From: Streptomyces griseochromogenes
GTDB lineage: Bacteria > Actinomycetota > Actinomycetes > Streptomycetales > Streptomycetaceae
Length of the DNA: 64,000 nucleotides
Direction of reading: 5' to 3'
Assembly (NCBI RefSeq): GCF_001542625.1
Contig: NZ_CP016279.1
Span: 1,302,001-1,366,000 of the forward strand
Within the stretch, counting starts at the first letter, position 1, and each line of letters begins with the position of its first letter. The notes beneath the pieces are model-generated. The model worked only from the letters and a program-made list of their open reading frames with translations, was not told where the DNA came from and did no database searches. Of the stretch, positions 55,197-63,687 are shown piece by piece. Made by a program: the position numbers and the translations under genes.

Positions 55197-56294
55197 GTGT
55201 CCGCAGTCTCCGACCGTCTTCCGACCTTCCCCTGGGACAAGCTGGAGCCGTACAAGAAGACGGCCGCCGCGCACCCGGACGGCATCGTCGACCTCTCCGT
55301 CGGCACCCCGGTCGACCCGGTCCCCGAGCTGATCCAGAAGGCCCTGATCGACGCGGCCGACTCCCCGGGCTACCCGACGGTCTGGGGCACCCCCGCACTG
55401 CGTGAGGCGATCACCGGCTGGCTGGAGCGCCGCCTGGGCGCCCGCGAGGTCACCCACCGCCACGTTCTGCCGATCGTCGGCTCCAAGGAGCTGGTGGCCT
55501 GGCTGCCGACCCAGCTGGGCCTCGGCCCGGGCGACAGGGTGGCCTTCCCGCGCCTGGCCTACCCGACGTACGAGGTCGGCGCCCGCCTGGCCCGCGCCGA
55601 GTACGAGGTCTACGACGACCCGCGCGACCTGGACCCGGCGAACCTGAAGCTCCTCTGGCTGAACTCGCCGTCCAACCCCACCGGCAGGGTACTGGGCAAG
55701 CAGGAGCTGACGGAGATCGTCGCCTGGGCCCGCGAACACGGCGTGCTGCTGTTCTCCGACGAGTGCTACCTGGAGCTGGGCTGGGAGGCCGACCCGGTCT
55801 CTGTCCTGCACCCGGACGTCAACGGTGGCTCCTACGACGGCATCGTGGCCGTCCACTCCCTCTCCAAGCGCTCGAACCTGGCCGGCTACCGCGCCGCCTT
55901 CCTGGCGGGCGACCCGGCCGTCCTCGGCCCCCTGCTGGAGATCCGCAAGCACGGCGGCATGATGACCTCGGCGCCGACGCAGGCGGCGGCGGTGGCGGCC
56001 CTGGGCGACGACGAGCACGTCCGTGTGCAGCGCGAGCGCTACGCGGCCCGTCGTACGCTCCTGCGCGACGCCCTCCTCGGCCACGGCTTCCGCATCGAGC
56101 ACAGCGAGGCGAGCCTCTACCTGTGGGCCACCCGCGACGAGTCCTGCTGGGCCACGGTCGCCCACCTGGCCGAGCTGGGCATCCTGGTCGCCCCCGGCGA
56201 CTTCTACGGCGAGGCGGGCGGGAAGTTCGTACGCGTGGCGTTCACGGCGACGGACGAACGCGTCCGGGCGGCGGTGGCCCGCCTCACGGCGTAG
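55197..56294 (+). CDS. dapC: N-succinyldiaminopimelate aminotransferase DapC
   Basis: A 365-residue class I/II PLP aminotransferase in lysine/diaminopimelate synthesis, converting N-succinyl-2-amino-6-oxopimelate to succinyl-DAP. Landmarks are LSVGTPVDPVPE, GYPTVWGTPALREAI, NSPSNPTGRVL, SDECYLELGW and the PLP lysine in VHSLSKRSNLAGYR. Position after fdxA supports DapC. dapE lies 1.9 kb downstream. The GTG at 55197 (SAVSDRLPTFPWDKLEPYK) is preferred. The GTG at 55185 is an alternative. Confidence 0.92.
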   Translation: MSAVSDRLPTFPWDKLEPYKKTAAAHPDGIVDLSVGTPVDPVPELIQKALIDAADSPGYPTVWGTPALREAITGWLERRLGAREVTHRHVLPIVGSKELVAWLPTQLGLGPGDRVAFPRLAYPTYEVGARLARAEYEVYDDPRDLDPANLKLLWLNSPSNPTGRVLGKQELTEIVAWAREHGVLLFSDECYLELGWEADPVSVLHPDVNGGSYDGIVAVHSLSKRSNLAGYRAAFLAGDPAVLGPLLEIRKHGGMMTSAPTQAAAVAALGDDEHVRVQRERYAARRTLLRDALLGHGFRIEHSEASLYLWATRDESCWATVAHLAELGILVAPGDFYGEAGGKFVRVAFTATDERVRAAVARLTA

Positions 56295-56317
56295 GCGCCG
56301 ACGACAGGACGACAAAG

Positions 56318-56356
56318 CGAGGGGGTCCAGGGAACTTCTCCCCGGACCCCCTCGCC
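56318..56356. terminator. Bidirectional stem-loop between convergent genes
   Basis: Arms GCGAGGGGGTCC (56318-56329) and GGACCCCCTCGC (56345-56356) between the dapC end and the end of the small secreted protein gene. Perfect 12-bp stem. Confidence 0.88.
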
Positions 56357-56378
56357 GTCAGGTCAACGGCGCCGGACC

Positions 56379-56813
56379 TCAGTGACCCAGCGGCAGGCTG
56401 CTGGTCGACAGGCCGCCCGGCGCGAGGGAGCCCGTCGACAGGCCGCCCTTCGCCGTGTCGGCCGCGGCGTTCCCGATGACACTGCCCGCGGTTCCGGCGG
56501 CCTCTCCGGCGGCCTTCTGGACGGCGGGCGTCGTCTTCTTCACGGTGCCGGTACCGGTCTTGGTCGCGACCGGGGCCGCCTTCTTGACGGCCTGGGTGCC
56601 CGCGTTGCCCGCGAGGTCGGTGGCCTGCTGCGTGGCGTTTTCGACGGTGTTGCCGACGCTGTTCGTGTCCAGGGCGCTCACGCCACCCAGGTCCGGGGTT
56701 GCCGGCAGGTTCGTGGCCGCGCCGGCAGAGCCGGCCGCACCGACCCCGGCAGCCGCTCCCGCTGCGACAAGCAGCGCGGCACGAGCGATCCGGCGGGTCA
56801 GGGGGAGGGACAT
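56379..56813 (-). CDS. Small secreted Ala/Thr/Gly-rich protein
   Basis: A 144-residue protein with a Sec signal peptide (SLPLTRRIARAALLVAAGAAAGVGAAGSAGA|A). The mature part is low-complexity (NTVENATQQATDLAGNAG, KKAAPVATKTGTGTVKK) and ends in two short repeats GGLSTGSLAPGGLSTSSLPLG. Similar Streptomyces proteins are often labelled ATP-binding without basis. No nucleotide motif is seen. Perhaps a cell-surface component. Convergent with dapC. Confidence 0.75.
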   Translation of the reverse strand: MSLPLTRRIARAALLVAAGAAAGVGAAGSAGAATNLPATPDLGGVSALDTNSVGNTVENATQQATDLAGNAGTQAVKKAAPVATKTGTGTVKKTTPAVQKAAGEAAGTAGSVIGNAAADTAKGGLSTGSLAPGGLSTSSLPLGH

Positions 56814-57087
56814 GATGCTCCATTCGACGGGTAGAGAACGTTGGTGTGTCCGACTCGGACGCCGTGACTACCGCTCGAAGCCGACGAAGGTTGCGGACGT
56901 CGAAGGTAAAGAATGGATAACGCATCGCATTATCGGTTGTGGATAAAAACGGGCAAAAGGCTCCCGCTTGACGCCCAGAAGAATCCTTACGGCCCTTGAT
57001 TTTCCAGGGGTTTCGCAATCACGTCGAAACTCCCTGGAAAACACGCCCGCCCCGAGGCCGCGCAACCCGGTCGGGTGAGAGGCCGTA

Positions 57088-58080
57088 CTACTGTCCGGTC
57101 ACGATCCGGACCGTGCCCACGGATCTCTCCGCACCACCAGCCACTTCCGCGCCGGTAGTGCGCCACTTCCCGCCGCCGTTCCCGCCGGTCCACTCCCGGC
57201 CCGCGTACGCCACCCGGTCGATGTGCAGCGCCGAGGAGTTGGCCACGGCCCAGTGCGCCAGCTGCCAGCCCCGCTCCCGCTCGTCGCGCCCGGTCGCGTC
57301 CGTCCTCGCGCCCTGGGGCACCGGTACGGTCACCGTCCGCCCGCGCGCGGTCGCCGTCACACTCGGCGACGGGGACGGCGACGGGACCGCCGTACCGCCC
57401 ACCTCCGCGCCGGTCTCCTGCAGGGCGTCCCGCCCGAAATCCCGTACCAGCGCGGCCCGTACCGCGTCGGGACCGGTCGCCGTAGCCGTGTGCTCCGGGC
57501 GGCCGTCACAGGTCAGCGTGGCCGCCGCGTGCCCGGTCAGGGCCGCCGCGAGCAGAGTGGCGTCCGGCTCGTGCTTGGCGTACGCCTCCGGATAGCCGCT
57601 GCGCTGCACCTGCTGCGCGGCCTGGGTCAACGGCAGATCGGTGTAGTTCGGCACCCTGGCCAGGTGCGCGTAGAACATGCCCGCCGCGTAGTCCGGGTCC
57701 ATGATCTCCTGCTCGCTGCCCCAGCCCTGCGAGGGCCGCTGCTGGAACAGGCCCAGCGAATCCCGGTCGCCGTGCTCGATGTTGCGCAGCCCCGACTCCT
57801 GGATGGCGGTCGCCAGCGCGATGGCCACCGCCCGCTCGGGCATGCCCCGCCCGCTGCCGACGGCGGCGATGGACGCCGCGTTCGCCGCCTGCTCGGGCGT
57901 GAACTCGTACGACGTTCCGTCGCCCGTGCCGGAGACCACCTTGCAGCCGCGCGCACCCCCGCCCCCTGCGACGTACTGCACCACCAGGTAGGCGACGACG
58001 GCGGACAGGACCAGCAGCGCCGCACTGAAACGCAGGAGGCGGCCGCGGCGCTTGGGGCGAGTGGGGGACGGCTCTGGCAC
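57088..58080 (-). CDS. Membrane-anchored lytic-transglycosylase-like protein
   Basis: A 330-residue protein. The basic N-terminus and one membrane helix (FSAALLVLSAVVAYLVVQYV) are followed by an outside lysozyme-like segment: PEQAANAASIAAVGSGRGMP, ALATAIQESGLRNIEHGDRD, SLGLFQQRPSQGWGSEQEIM. The ES and GLFQQRPSQGWG signatures match SLT/Rpf-like actinobacterial proteins, with E in QESGL as probable catalytic residue. The tail (about 250-330) is Thr/Pro/Val-rich with a small C-terminal domain. Annotations as heavy-metal transporter seem unfounded. GTG start. Divergent from dapE. Confidence 0.7.
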   Translation of the reverse strand: MPEPSPTRPKRRGRLLRFSAALLVLSAVVAYLVVQYVAGGGGARGCKVVSGTGDGTSYEFTPEQAANAASIAAVGSGRGMPERAVAIALATAIQESGLRNIEHGDRDSLGLFQQRPSQGWGSEQEIMDPDYAAGMFYAHLARVPNYTDLPLTQAAQQVQRSGYPEAYAKHEPDATLLAAALTGHAAATLTCDGRPEHTATATGPDAVRAALVRDFGRDALQETGAEVGGTAVPSPSPSPSVTATARGRTVTVPVPQGARTDATGRDERERGWQLAHWAVANSSALHIDRVAYAGREWTGGNGGGKWRTTGAEVAGGAERSVGTVRIVTGQ

Positions 58081-58175
58081 TCGTACAAGGTACTGGAGCC
58101 CTTCACGGGCCTCGCGCCCGGTCCTTGGAGCTGTGCGGCCCAGGTCCGCGCGAGCCGCGCGCTAGGGTCGAGGCC

Positions 58176-59255
58176 ATGGCCGACACCTCGCTTGACCTCA
58201 CACTCGACGCCGCCGAGCTCACCGCGCAGCTGGTCGACTTCCGCTCCGAGAGCGGCACAGAGAAGCCCCTCGCGGACGCGATCGAGACCGCCCTGCGCGC
58301 CCTGCCGCATCTCACGGTGGACCGGTTCGGCAACAACGTGATCGCCCGGACCGACCTCGGCCGTGCGGAGCGGGTGATCCTGGCCGGCCACATCGACACG
58401 GTGCCGATCGCCGACAACGTCCCCTCGCGGCTGGACGAGGACGGCGTGCTGTGGGGCTGCGGCACCTGCGACATGAAGTCCGGCGTGGCGGTCCAGCTGC
58501 GCATCGCGGCGACGGTCCCGGCCCCCAACCGCGACCTCACCTTCGTGTTCTACGACAACGAGGAGGTCGCCGCCGAACTCAACGGCCTCAAGCACGTCTC
58601 CGAGGCCCACCCCGAGTGGCTGCGGGGCGACTTCGCGGTCCTGCTGGAGCCCTCCGACGGGCAGGTCGAGGGCGGCTGCCAGGGCACCCTGCGGGTGCTG
58701 CTGAAGACCGCCGGCGAGCGGGCCCACTCGGCCCGCGGCTGGATGGGCTCCAACGCGATCCACGCGGCGGCCCCCGTCCTGGCCCGGCTGGCCGCCTACG
58801 AGCCCCGCCGGCCGGTGATCGACGGACTGGAGTACCGCGAGGGCCTGAACGCGGTGGGCATCTCGGGGGGAGTGGCGGGCAACGTCATCCCGGACGAGTG
58901 CGTGGTGACGGTCAACTTCCGCTACGCCCCCGACCGCACCGAGGAGGAGGCGATCGCCCACGTCCGCGAGGTGTTCGCGGACTGCGGCGTGACGGAGTTC
59001 GTGGTCGACGACCACAGCCCCGGCGCGCTGCCCGGCCTCTCCCACCCGGCCGCGGCGGCCTTCATCGAGGCGGTGGGCGGCACGCCGCTGCCGAAGTACG
59101 GCTGGACGGACGTCTCCCGCTTCTCCGCGCTCGGCGTGCCCGCGGTCAACTATGGACCGGGCAATCCGCACTTGGCGCACAAAAGGGATGAACGGGTGGA
59201 GGTTGCGAAGATCCTCGCGGGCGAGGAGCGCCTGCGGAACTGGCTCACGGCGTAA
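58176..59255 (+). CDS. dapE: Succinyl-diaminopimelate desuccinylase DapE
   Basis: A 359-residue M20-family metallohydrolase that releases L,L-diaminopimelate for lysine and peptidoglycan. Zinc-site motifs are LAGHIDTVP (His), CGTCDMKSG (Asp), NEEVAAELNG (catalytic Glu) and a late His in NPHLAHKRDE. The dimerisation lid (from VEGGCQGTLRV to RYAPDRTEEE) follows family order. The ATG (ADTSLDLTLDAAELT) matches the usual actinobacterial start. Works with DapC encoded just upstream. Confidence 0.94.
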   Translation: MADTSLDLTLDAAELTAQLVDFRSESGTEKPLADAIETALRALPHLTVDRFGNNVIARTDLGRAERVILAGHIDTVPIADNVPSRLDEDGVLWGCGTCDMKSGVAVQLRIAATVPAPNRDLTFVFYDNEEVAAELNGLKHVSEAHPEWLRGDFAVLLEPSDGQVEGGCQGTLRVLLKTAGERAHSARGWMGSNAIHAAAPVLARLAAYEPRRPVIDGLEYREGLNAVGISGGVAGNVIPDECVVTVNFRYAPDRTEEEAIAHVREVFADCGVTEFVVDDHSPGALPGLSHPAAAAFIEAVGGTPLPKYGWTDVSRFSALGVPAVNYGPGNPHLAHKRDERVEVAKILAGEERLRNWLTA

Positions 59256-59358
59256 GGATCCCGTACGGCGCTTCATGGCGGACATGCGTACGTCCCCCCT
59301 ACGTAACCCGCGTAGATCTAGTCTGAGGTCGAACTACCGGCAAGCGGAGGGAGCGCAC

Positions 59359-60117
59359 ATGGCTACCGGAAACCCCGAGGGGAAGAAGCAGCCGCCGGAC
59401 GAGCAGCGGCTCGGACCGGTCCTCCGACGGCGTGGCCAGGTCACGGCGAGTACGACCGACCAGCGGCTGCTGGACGCCGGAGGACCCTCGGACTGGGTTC
59501 ACACGGACCCCTGGCGTGTCCTGCGCATCCAGTCGGAATTCATCGAAGGCTTCGGCACGCTCGCCGAACTCCCTCCCGCCATCAGCGTGTTCGGCTCCGC
59601 GCGGACGACGGTGGACTCGCCGGAGTACGACGCCGGGGTGCGGCTCGGCCGGGCGCTGGTGGAGGCCGGCTGGGCCGTGATCACGGGCGGCGGGCCGGGC
59701 GCCATGGAGGCGGCCAACAAGGGCGCGTGCGAGGCGGGCGGCATCTCGGTCGGCCTCGGCATCGAGCTGCCCTTCGAGCAGGGGCTGAATCCTTACGTCG
59801 ACATCGGCCTCAACTTCCGCTACTTCTTCGTCCGGAAGATGATGTTCGTGAAGTACGCACAGGGCTTCGTCGTGCTTCCCGGCGGCCTCGGCACCCTCGA
59901 CGAACTCTTCGAGGCCCTCACCCTGGTGCAGACCCAGAAGGTCACGCGCTTCCCGATCGTGCTGTTCGGCAGCGAGTACTGGGGCGGGCTGGTGTCCTGG
60001 CTGCAGAACACGCTGGTGGCCCAGGGCAAGGCGTCCGAGAAGGATCTGCTCCTGTTCCACGTCACGGACGAGGTGGACGAAGCGGTGGCCCTGGTCTCCA
60101 AGGAGGCGGCCCGCTAG
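59359..60117 (+). CDS. LOG-family protein (TIGR00730, cytokinin-activation type)
   Basis: A 252-residue Rossmann-fold protein. TGGGPGAMEAANKGA and the family signature PGGLGTLDELFE are present. LOG enzymes cleave cytokinin nucleotides or purine nucleoside monophosphates to base and ribose-5-phosphate. In actinobacteria the physiological role is often unclear. The N-terminal 70 residues (GNPEGKKQPPDEQRLGPVLR and on) are a family-specific extension. The ATG has CGGAGGGAG. The same gene follows dapE in mycobacteria (recalled). Confidence 0.88.
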   Translation: MATGNPEGKKQPPDEQRLGPVLRRRGQVTASTTDQRLLDAGGPSDWVHTDPWRVLRIQSEFIEGFGTLAELPPAISVFGSARTTVDSPEYDAGVRLGRALVEAGWAVITGGGPGAMEAANKGACEAGGISVGLGIELPFEQGLNPYVDIGLNFRYFFVRKMMFVKYAQGFVVLPGGLGTLDELFEALTLVQTQKVTRFPIVLFGSEYWGGLVSWLQNTLVAQGKASEKDLLLFHVTDEVDEAVALVSKEAAR

Positions 60118-60219
60118 CGCAAGCCTCCTGCCCCCGCTTTCCCACCCACCCACCGCCTCGGCGAGCTGAGAAGTCAGGGGCGGGTTTGGTGGGTTGGGGG
60201 GCGGGGCCGGCCGGGGGGG

Positions 60220-61080
60220 TCAGGCCAGGCCCCGGCGAGCCACAGCGGGCGGACGGTGCCCGGCGATCGACGCCACCATCTCCAGCACCTGCCGAGTCTC
60301 GGCAACCTCATGCACCCGGTACACCTGCGCCCCGAGCCACGCCGACACCGCCGTGGTCGCCAACGTCCCCACCAACCGCTCCTTCACCGGCCGGTCCAAC
60401 GTCTCCCCCACGAAGTCCTTGTTGGACAAAGACACCAGCACCGGCCATCCCGTGGCCACCATCTCGTCCAGCCGCCGCGTCGCCTCAAGACTGTGCCGCG
60501 TGTTCTTCCCGAAGTCGTGCCCGGGATCGATCAGCACCGACTCCCGCGGCACCCCCAGCGACACCGCCCGCTCCGCCAGCCCCAGGGTGACCTTCAGGAT
60601 GTCGTCGACGACGTCGTCGTACGTCACCCGGTGCGGCCGGGTACGCGGCTGCACACCCCCCGCGTGCGTGCACACCAGCCCCACCCCGTACCGCGCCGCG
60701 ACCTCCGCCAGCCCCGGGTCCACCCCACCCCACGCGTCGTTCAGCAGATCCGCCCCGGCCTCGCACACCGCCTCGCCGACCTCGGCCCGCCAGGTGTCCA
60801 CGCTGATGATCACGTCGGGGAAGCGCCGCCGTACCTCCGCGACGAAACCGACCGTCCGCCGCGCCTCCTCCTCGGCCGTGACCTCCTCGCCCGGCCCGGC
60901 CTTCACCCCGCCGATGTCGATGATCGCGGCCCCCTCGGTCACCGCCTGCTCCACGCGTGCGAGCGCGGGCTCGTCGCGGAACGTGGCCCCCTGGTCGTAG
61001 AAGGAGTCCGGGGTCCGGTTCACGATCGCCATGATCACCGGCTCGTGCGGCCCGAATTCCCGCCTGCCCAGCCTGAGCAT
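60220..61080 (-). CDS. folP: Dihydropteroate synthase
   Basis: A 286-residue TIM-barrel enzyme condensing p-aminobenzoate with the pterin pyrophosphate in folate synthesis. Motifs are MAIVNRTPDSFYDQG, IDIGGVKAGPG, IISVDTWRAEV, LLNDAWGG and IDPGHDFGKN. The substitution of KAGPG where many enzymes have ST.RPG, and its place beside LOG and DivIVA-domain genes, make it the FolP2-like actinobacterial paralogue (Rv1207 type, recalled). FolP2 lacks proven synthase activity, so the catalytic role should be treated with care. Confidence 0.85.
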   Translation of the reverse strand: MLRLGRREFGPHEPVIMAIVNRTPDSFYDQGATFRDEPALARVEQAVTEGAAIIDIGGVKAGPGEEVTAEEEARRTVGFVAEVRRRFPDVIISVDTWRAEVGEAVCEAGADLLNDAWGGVDPGLAEVAARYGVGLVCTHAGGVQPRTRPHRVTYDDVVDDILKVTLGLAERAVSLGVPRESVLIDPGHDFGKNTRHSLEATRRLDEMVATGWPVLVSLSNKDFVGETLDRPVKERLVGTLATTAVSAWLGAQVYRVHEVAETRQVLEMVASIAGHRPPAVARRGLA

Positions 61081-61207
61081 CCGCTGTGACCTCTCCTAGT
61101 ACGTTTCTCGGTACGGCCGCCTGCGACCCTAACTGTCAGACTCGCATGGCACGATCGGACTCCGAGAGATTCAGCTTCCGGCACATCGAGCGTGGGGACC
61201 TCTAGCG

Positions 61208-61561
61208 ATGGTTATGTTCTTGTTCCTGGTCGTCGCCCTCGCCGTCGTGGTGGCCGCGGTGACACTCGCCGTGGTGGGCGGCGGCGAGAGCGGCCCGCTG
61301 CCCGAGGTGGACCCGGAGCGGCTGCAGGACCCGCTGCCCCCGGACCGCCCGGTCCACAGGGCGGACGTGGAGAGCCTGCGCTTCCCGCTCGCCCCGCGCG
61401 GCTATCGCATGGCCGACGTGGACGACGCGCTCGGCCGTCTCGGCGCGGAACTGGCCGAGCGGGACGCCCGTATCGCCGACCTGGAGTCCGCACTGGCCGG
61501 CGCCCGCGCCGCCGCGGCGCACGCCCGGCTGGACAAGCACGGCCATGAGGAGCAGCGATGA
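61208..61561 (+). CDS. DivIVA-domain membrane protein
   Basis: A 117-residue protein with one N-terminal membrane helix (MFLFLVVALAVVVAAVTLAV), a linker and a short DivIVA-type segment (FPLAPRGYRMADVDDALGRL) followed by a coiled coil (AELAERDARIADLESALAGA). DivIVA segments bind curved membrane or polar assemblies. Here it may be an accessory to polar growth (inference). Its stop overlaps the tag start by 4 bp. A second ATG two codons in is possible. The same gene pair exists in mycobacteria (Rv1209-Rv1210, recalled). Confidence 0.85.
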   Translation: MVMFLFLVVALAVVVAAVTLAVVGGGESGPLPEVDPERLQDPLPPDRPVHRADVESLRFPLAPRGYRMADVDDALGRLGAELAERDARIADLESALAGARAAAAHARLDKHGHEEQR

Positions 61562-62145
61562 GCGACGGAGCGGCCCTCGCCGGTCCCGACGGCGCCCTGC
61601 GCTGCCCGTGGGCCCTGTCCACCGAGGACTACGTCTCGTACCACGACGAGGAGTGGGGCCGTCCGGTCCACGGCGACGACGCCCTCTTCGAGCGGATCAG
61701 CCTGGAGGCCTTCCAGTCGGGCCTGTCCTGGATCACGATCCTGCGCCGCCGCACCGGCTTCCGCGCGGCCTTCGCCGACTTCCGGATCGAGAAGGTCGCC
61801 GCGTTCACGGACGAGGACCGCGAGCGACTGCTGGCCGACCCGGGCATCATCCGCAACCGCGCCAAGGTCGACGCGACACTCGCCAACGCGCGCGTGCTCG
61901 CCGACTGGGCCGACGGCGAGCTGGACGAGCTGATCTGGTCCCATGCCCCGGACCCGGCAACCCGCCCGGCCCCGAAGACCCTCGCCGACGTCCCGGCCGT
62001 GACCCCGGAGTCCACCGCCCTCTCCAAGACCCTGAAGAAGCGCGGTCTCAGATTCGTCGGCCCGACGACGGCGTACGCGTTGATGCAGGCGTGCGGCCTG
62101 GTCAACGACCACTTGGAGACCTGCGTGGCCAGAAGCGCCCTGTAG
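61558..62145 (+). CDS. tag: DNA-3-methyladenine glycosylase I
   Basis: A 195-residue base-excision repair enzyme removing 3-methyladenine from alkylated DNA. The N-terminal RCPWALSTEDYVSYHDEEWG and the C-terminal NDHLETC provide the Cys/His residues of the Tag zinc snap. LFERISLEAFQSGLSWITIL is the catalytic-pocket helix. Length is family standard. Coupled to the DivIVA-domain gene. Followed by a dispersed-repeat element at 62144. Confidence 0.94.
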   Translation: MSDGAALAGPDGALRCPWALSTEDYVSYHDEEWGRPVHGDDALFERISLEAFQSGLSWITILRRRTGFRAAFADFRIEKVAAFTDEDRERLLADPGIIRNRAKVDATLANARVLADWADGELDELIWSHAPDPATRPAPKTLADVPAVTPESTALSKTLKKRGLRFVGPTTAYALMQACGLVNDHLETCVARSAL

Positions 62146-62176
62146 GGGCGCGGGGAACTGCGCGACCAGCCACAAC
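62144..62176. repeat. Dispersed Streptomyces intergenic element (terminator-like)
   Basis: AGGGGCGCGGGGAACTGCGC followed by GACCAGCCACAAC. This sequence type, often forming stem-loops with its partner arm, recurs in Streptomyces spacers (recalled). The opposite-sense relative at 15613-15665 begins GGCTGGTCGCGC. It lies right at the tag stop. Confidence 0.6.
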
Positions 62177-62212
62177 GATCCCGCAGTCTCCCCGAGGCTC
62201 ACGCCCCCCGGC

Positions 62213-63016
62213 TCAGCGCCCCGAATACTTCGGCTTCTCCTTGTTCACGAACGCCTGCACCGCGATGGTGTGGTCCTCGGACTGCCCCGCCCGCGTCTGC
62301 AGCTCGTCCTCCTTCTCCAGCGTCTCGGCGAGGGAGTGCGTCAGCCCATAGGCCACTGCCTCCTTGATCGCCGCGTACGCCACCGTCGGGCCCTCGGCCA
62401 GCGCCCGCGCCACCTTCTCGGCCTCGGCGCGCAGCTCGGCGGCGGGCACCAGCCGGTTGGCGATGCCCAGCTCCAGCGCGTCCTGGGCGCTGATGCTGCG
62501 CGGGAAGAGCAGCAGATCGGCGGCGCGGCCCGGTCCGATGACCCGGGGCAGCGTCCAGGAGATGCCGGAGTCCGCGGTCAGGGCGACGCCCGCGAAGGAG
62601 GTGTTGAAGGCCGCCGTGTCGGCGACCACCCGGTAGTCCGCGGCGAGCGCGAAGCCGAAGCCTGCCCCGGCCGCCACTCCGTTCACCCCGGCGACCACCG
62701 GCTTCGGTGCCCCGGCCAGCGCCTTCACGATCGGGTTGTAGTGCTCCTTGACCGTGGTCATCGTCTGCCTGGACCCGGTCTCGCGGTCGGTGGCGAGCAG
62801 CCCGATGTGCTCCTTGAGGTCCTGGCCCACGCAGAACGCCCGGTCCCCGGCGGCGGTCAGCAGGATCGCCCGTACGGCGGTGTCCCCGGCCGCGGATTCC
62901 GCCGCCTCCCGGAGAGCGGCCTTGGTCGCGATGTTCAGCGCGTTCATCGCCTCGGGGCGGTTCAGCGTGATCGTCGCGAGTCCGTCGCTCACCTCGTAGA
63001 GCACGGTGTCGGCCAT
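62213..63016 (-). CDS. Enoyl-CoA hydratase/isomerase family protein
   Basis: A 267-residue crotonase-fold enzyme. TLNRPEAMNALN, the oxyanion-hole segments FCVGQDLKEH and VNGVAAGAGFGFALAADYRV, and ADSGISWTLPRVIG are present. Acidic catalytic residues lie near TADSG and in the C-terminal half. The GxAxG and ADSG pattern is close to PaaG-type 1,2-epoxyphenylacetyl-CoA isomerases, but general enoyl-CoA hydratase activity cannot be excluded. The ATG (ADTVLYEVSDG) follows GAGAGGA. Not part of the mycobacterial gene order, so probably a later neighbour. Confidence 0.88.
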   Translation of the reverse strand: MADTVLYEVSDGLATITLNRPEAMNALNIATKAALREAAESAAGDTAVRAILLTAAGDRAFCVGQDLKEHIGLLATDRETGSRQTMTTVKEHYNPIVKALAGAPKPVVAGVNGVAAGAGFGFALAADYRVVADTAAFNTSFAGVALTADSGISWTLPRVIGPGRAADLLLFPRSISAQDALELGIANRLVPAAELRAEAEKVARALAEGPTVAYAAIKEAVAYGLTHSLAETLEKEDELQTRAGQSEDHTIAVQAFVNKEKPKYSGR

Positions 63017-63390
63017 GGCGCATCCTCTCCGGTTCACGGTAGGTGACGTACCGCTCAGTACGTCGCTGTCCGAGGACAGCATGGCGGAGATCGCCGGCCA
63101 AGGGCCGGACCGGACATGTGACCTGCGTCAAAGAAATCCGGAGCGGAGTCGGCCGGACGGTGTTCCGGGGGTGGCGCAGTATCGCAGTCACATCGCCGAA
63201 TTGAGTGGTTTTGCTCGCGCGCGTTGCCCAAGCGATGCCGACTGATGTTGGTCATCGGGTCCTGTGATGCGGGATAATGGCTTGGAAGCAATGTGTTCGA
63301 TGCCGGTGTCGCGTGTCCGTTGCGGACCGTGGGTGCCCTGCCAGGGGGCCGTCGGCAGACGATGAGCTGGTTTCAGGAAGGGGAACGAGC
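63017..63390. other. Intergenic region with promoter of the DUF3117 gene
   Basis: About 370 bp without a gene between divergent enoyl-CoA hydratase and DUF3117 genes. A candidate vegetative promoter is listed at 63248-63278. Short frames here lack coding bias. Confidence 0.5.
63248..63278 (+). promoter_or_regulatory. Candidate vegetative (HrdB-type) promoter
   Basis: TTGGTC (63248-63253) and GATAAT (63273-63278) separated by 19 bp, about 110 bp upstream of the DUF3117 ATG. The -10 box is close to consensus and rare for this GC content. The spacer is at the long end of the allowed range. Confidence 0.4.
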
Positions 63391-63558
63391 ATGGCGGCCA
63401 TGAAGCCGCGGACGGGCGATGGCCCGCTCGAGGTGACCAAGGAGGGGCGGGGCATCGTCATGCGCGTTCCGCTCGAAGGCGGCGGTCGGCTCGTCGTCGA
63501 GCTGACCCCTGACGAGGCCGAGGCACTCGGCGACGCCCTCAAGAAGGTCGTCGTCTGA
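63391..63558 (+). CDS. DUF3117 small protein
   Basis: A 55-residue protein: MAAMKPRTGDGPLEVTKEGR, then GIVMRVPLEGGGRLVVELTP and a final helix DEAEALGDALKKVV. Matches the very conserved actinobacterial DUF3117 family (Rv1211 type, recalled). Function unknown. The ATG follows AAGGGGAAC. Highly conserved small proteins like this often have a housekeeping role. Confidence 0.92.
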   Translation: MAAMKPRTGDGPLEVTKEGRGIVMRVPLEGGGRLVVELTPDEAEALGDALKKVVV

Positions 63559-63687
63559 CGCGCCCGCGATCCTGTCATTCCGGCTGCCCCGGCATCGTCA
63601 TGCGGTGCCGGGGCGGTCGCGTTCCCGGGCCCCGCCTTCCGAGGACGGCCGTCCGGCGACTTCGACGGCTTCGACGGCTTCGAGGGG

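Noticed and set aside
56379..56813. ATP-binding protein label often given to this small protein
   Set aside because: No Walker or GHKL motif is present. It is a secreted low-complexity protein.
57088..58080. Heavy-metal transporter label often given to this family
   Set aside because: Only one membrane helix and a lysozyme-like segment are visible. Nothing resembles a metal transporter.
63659..63684. Tandem TTCGACGGC units
   Set aside because: Three short copies in a spacer, too few and too simple to be a functional repeat array.
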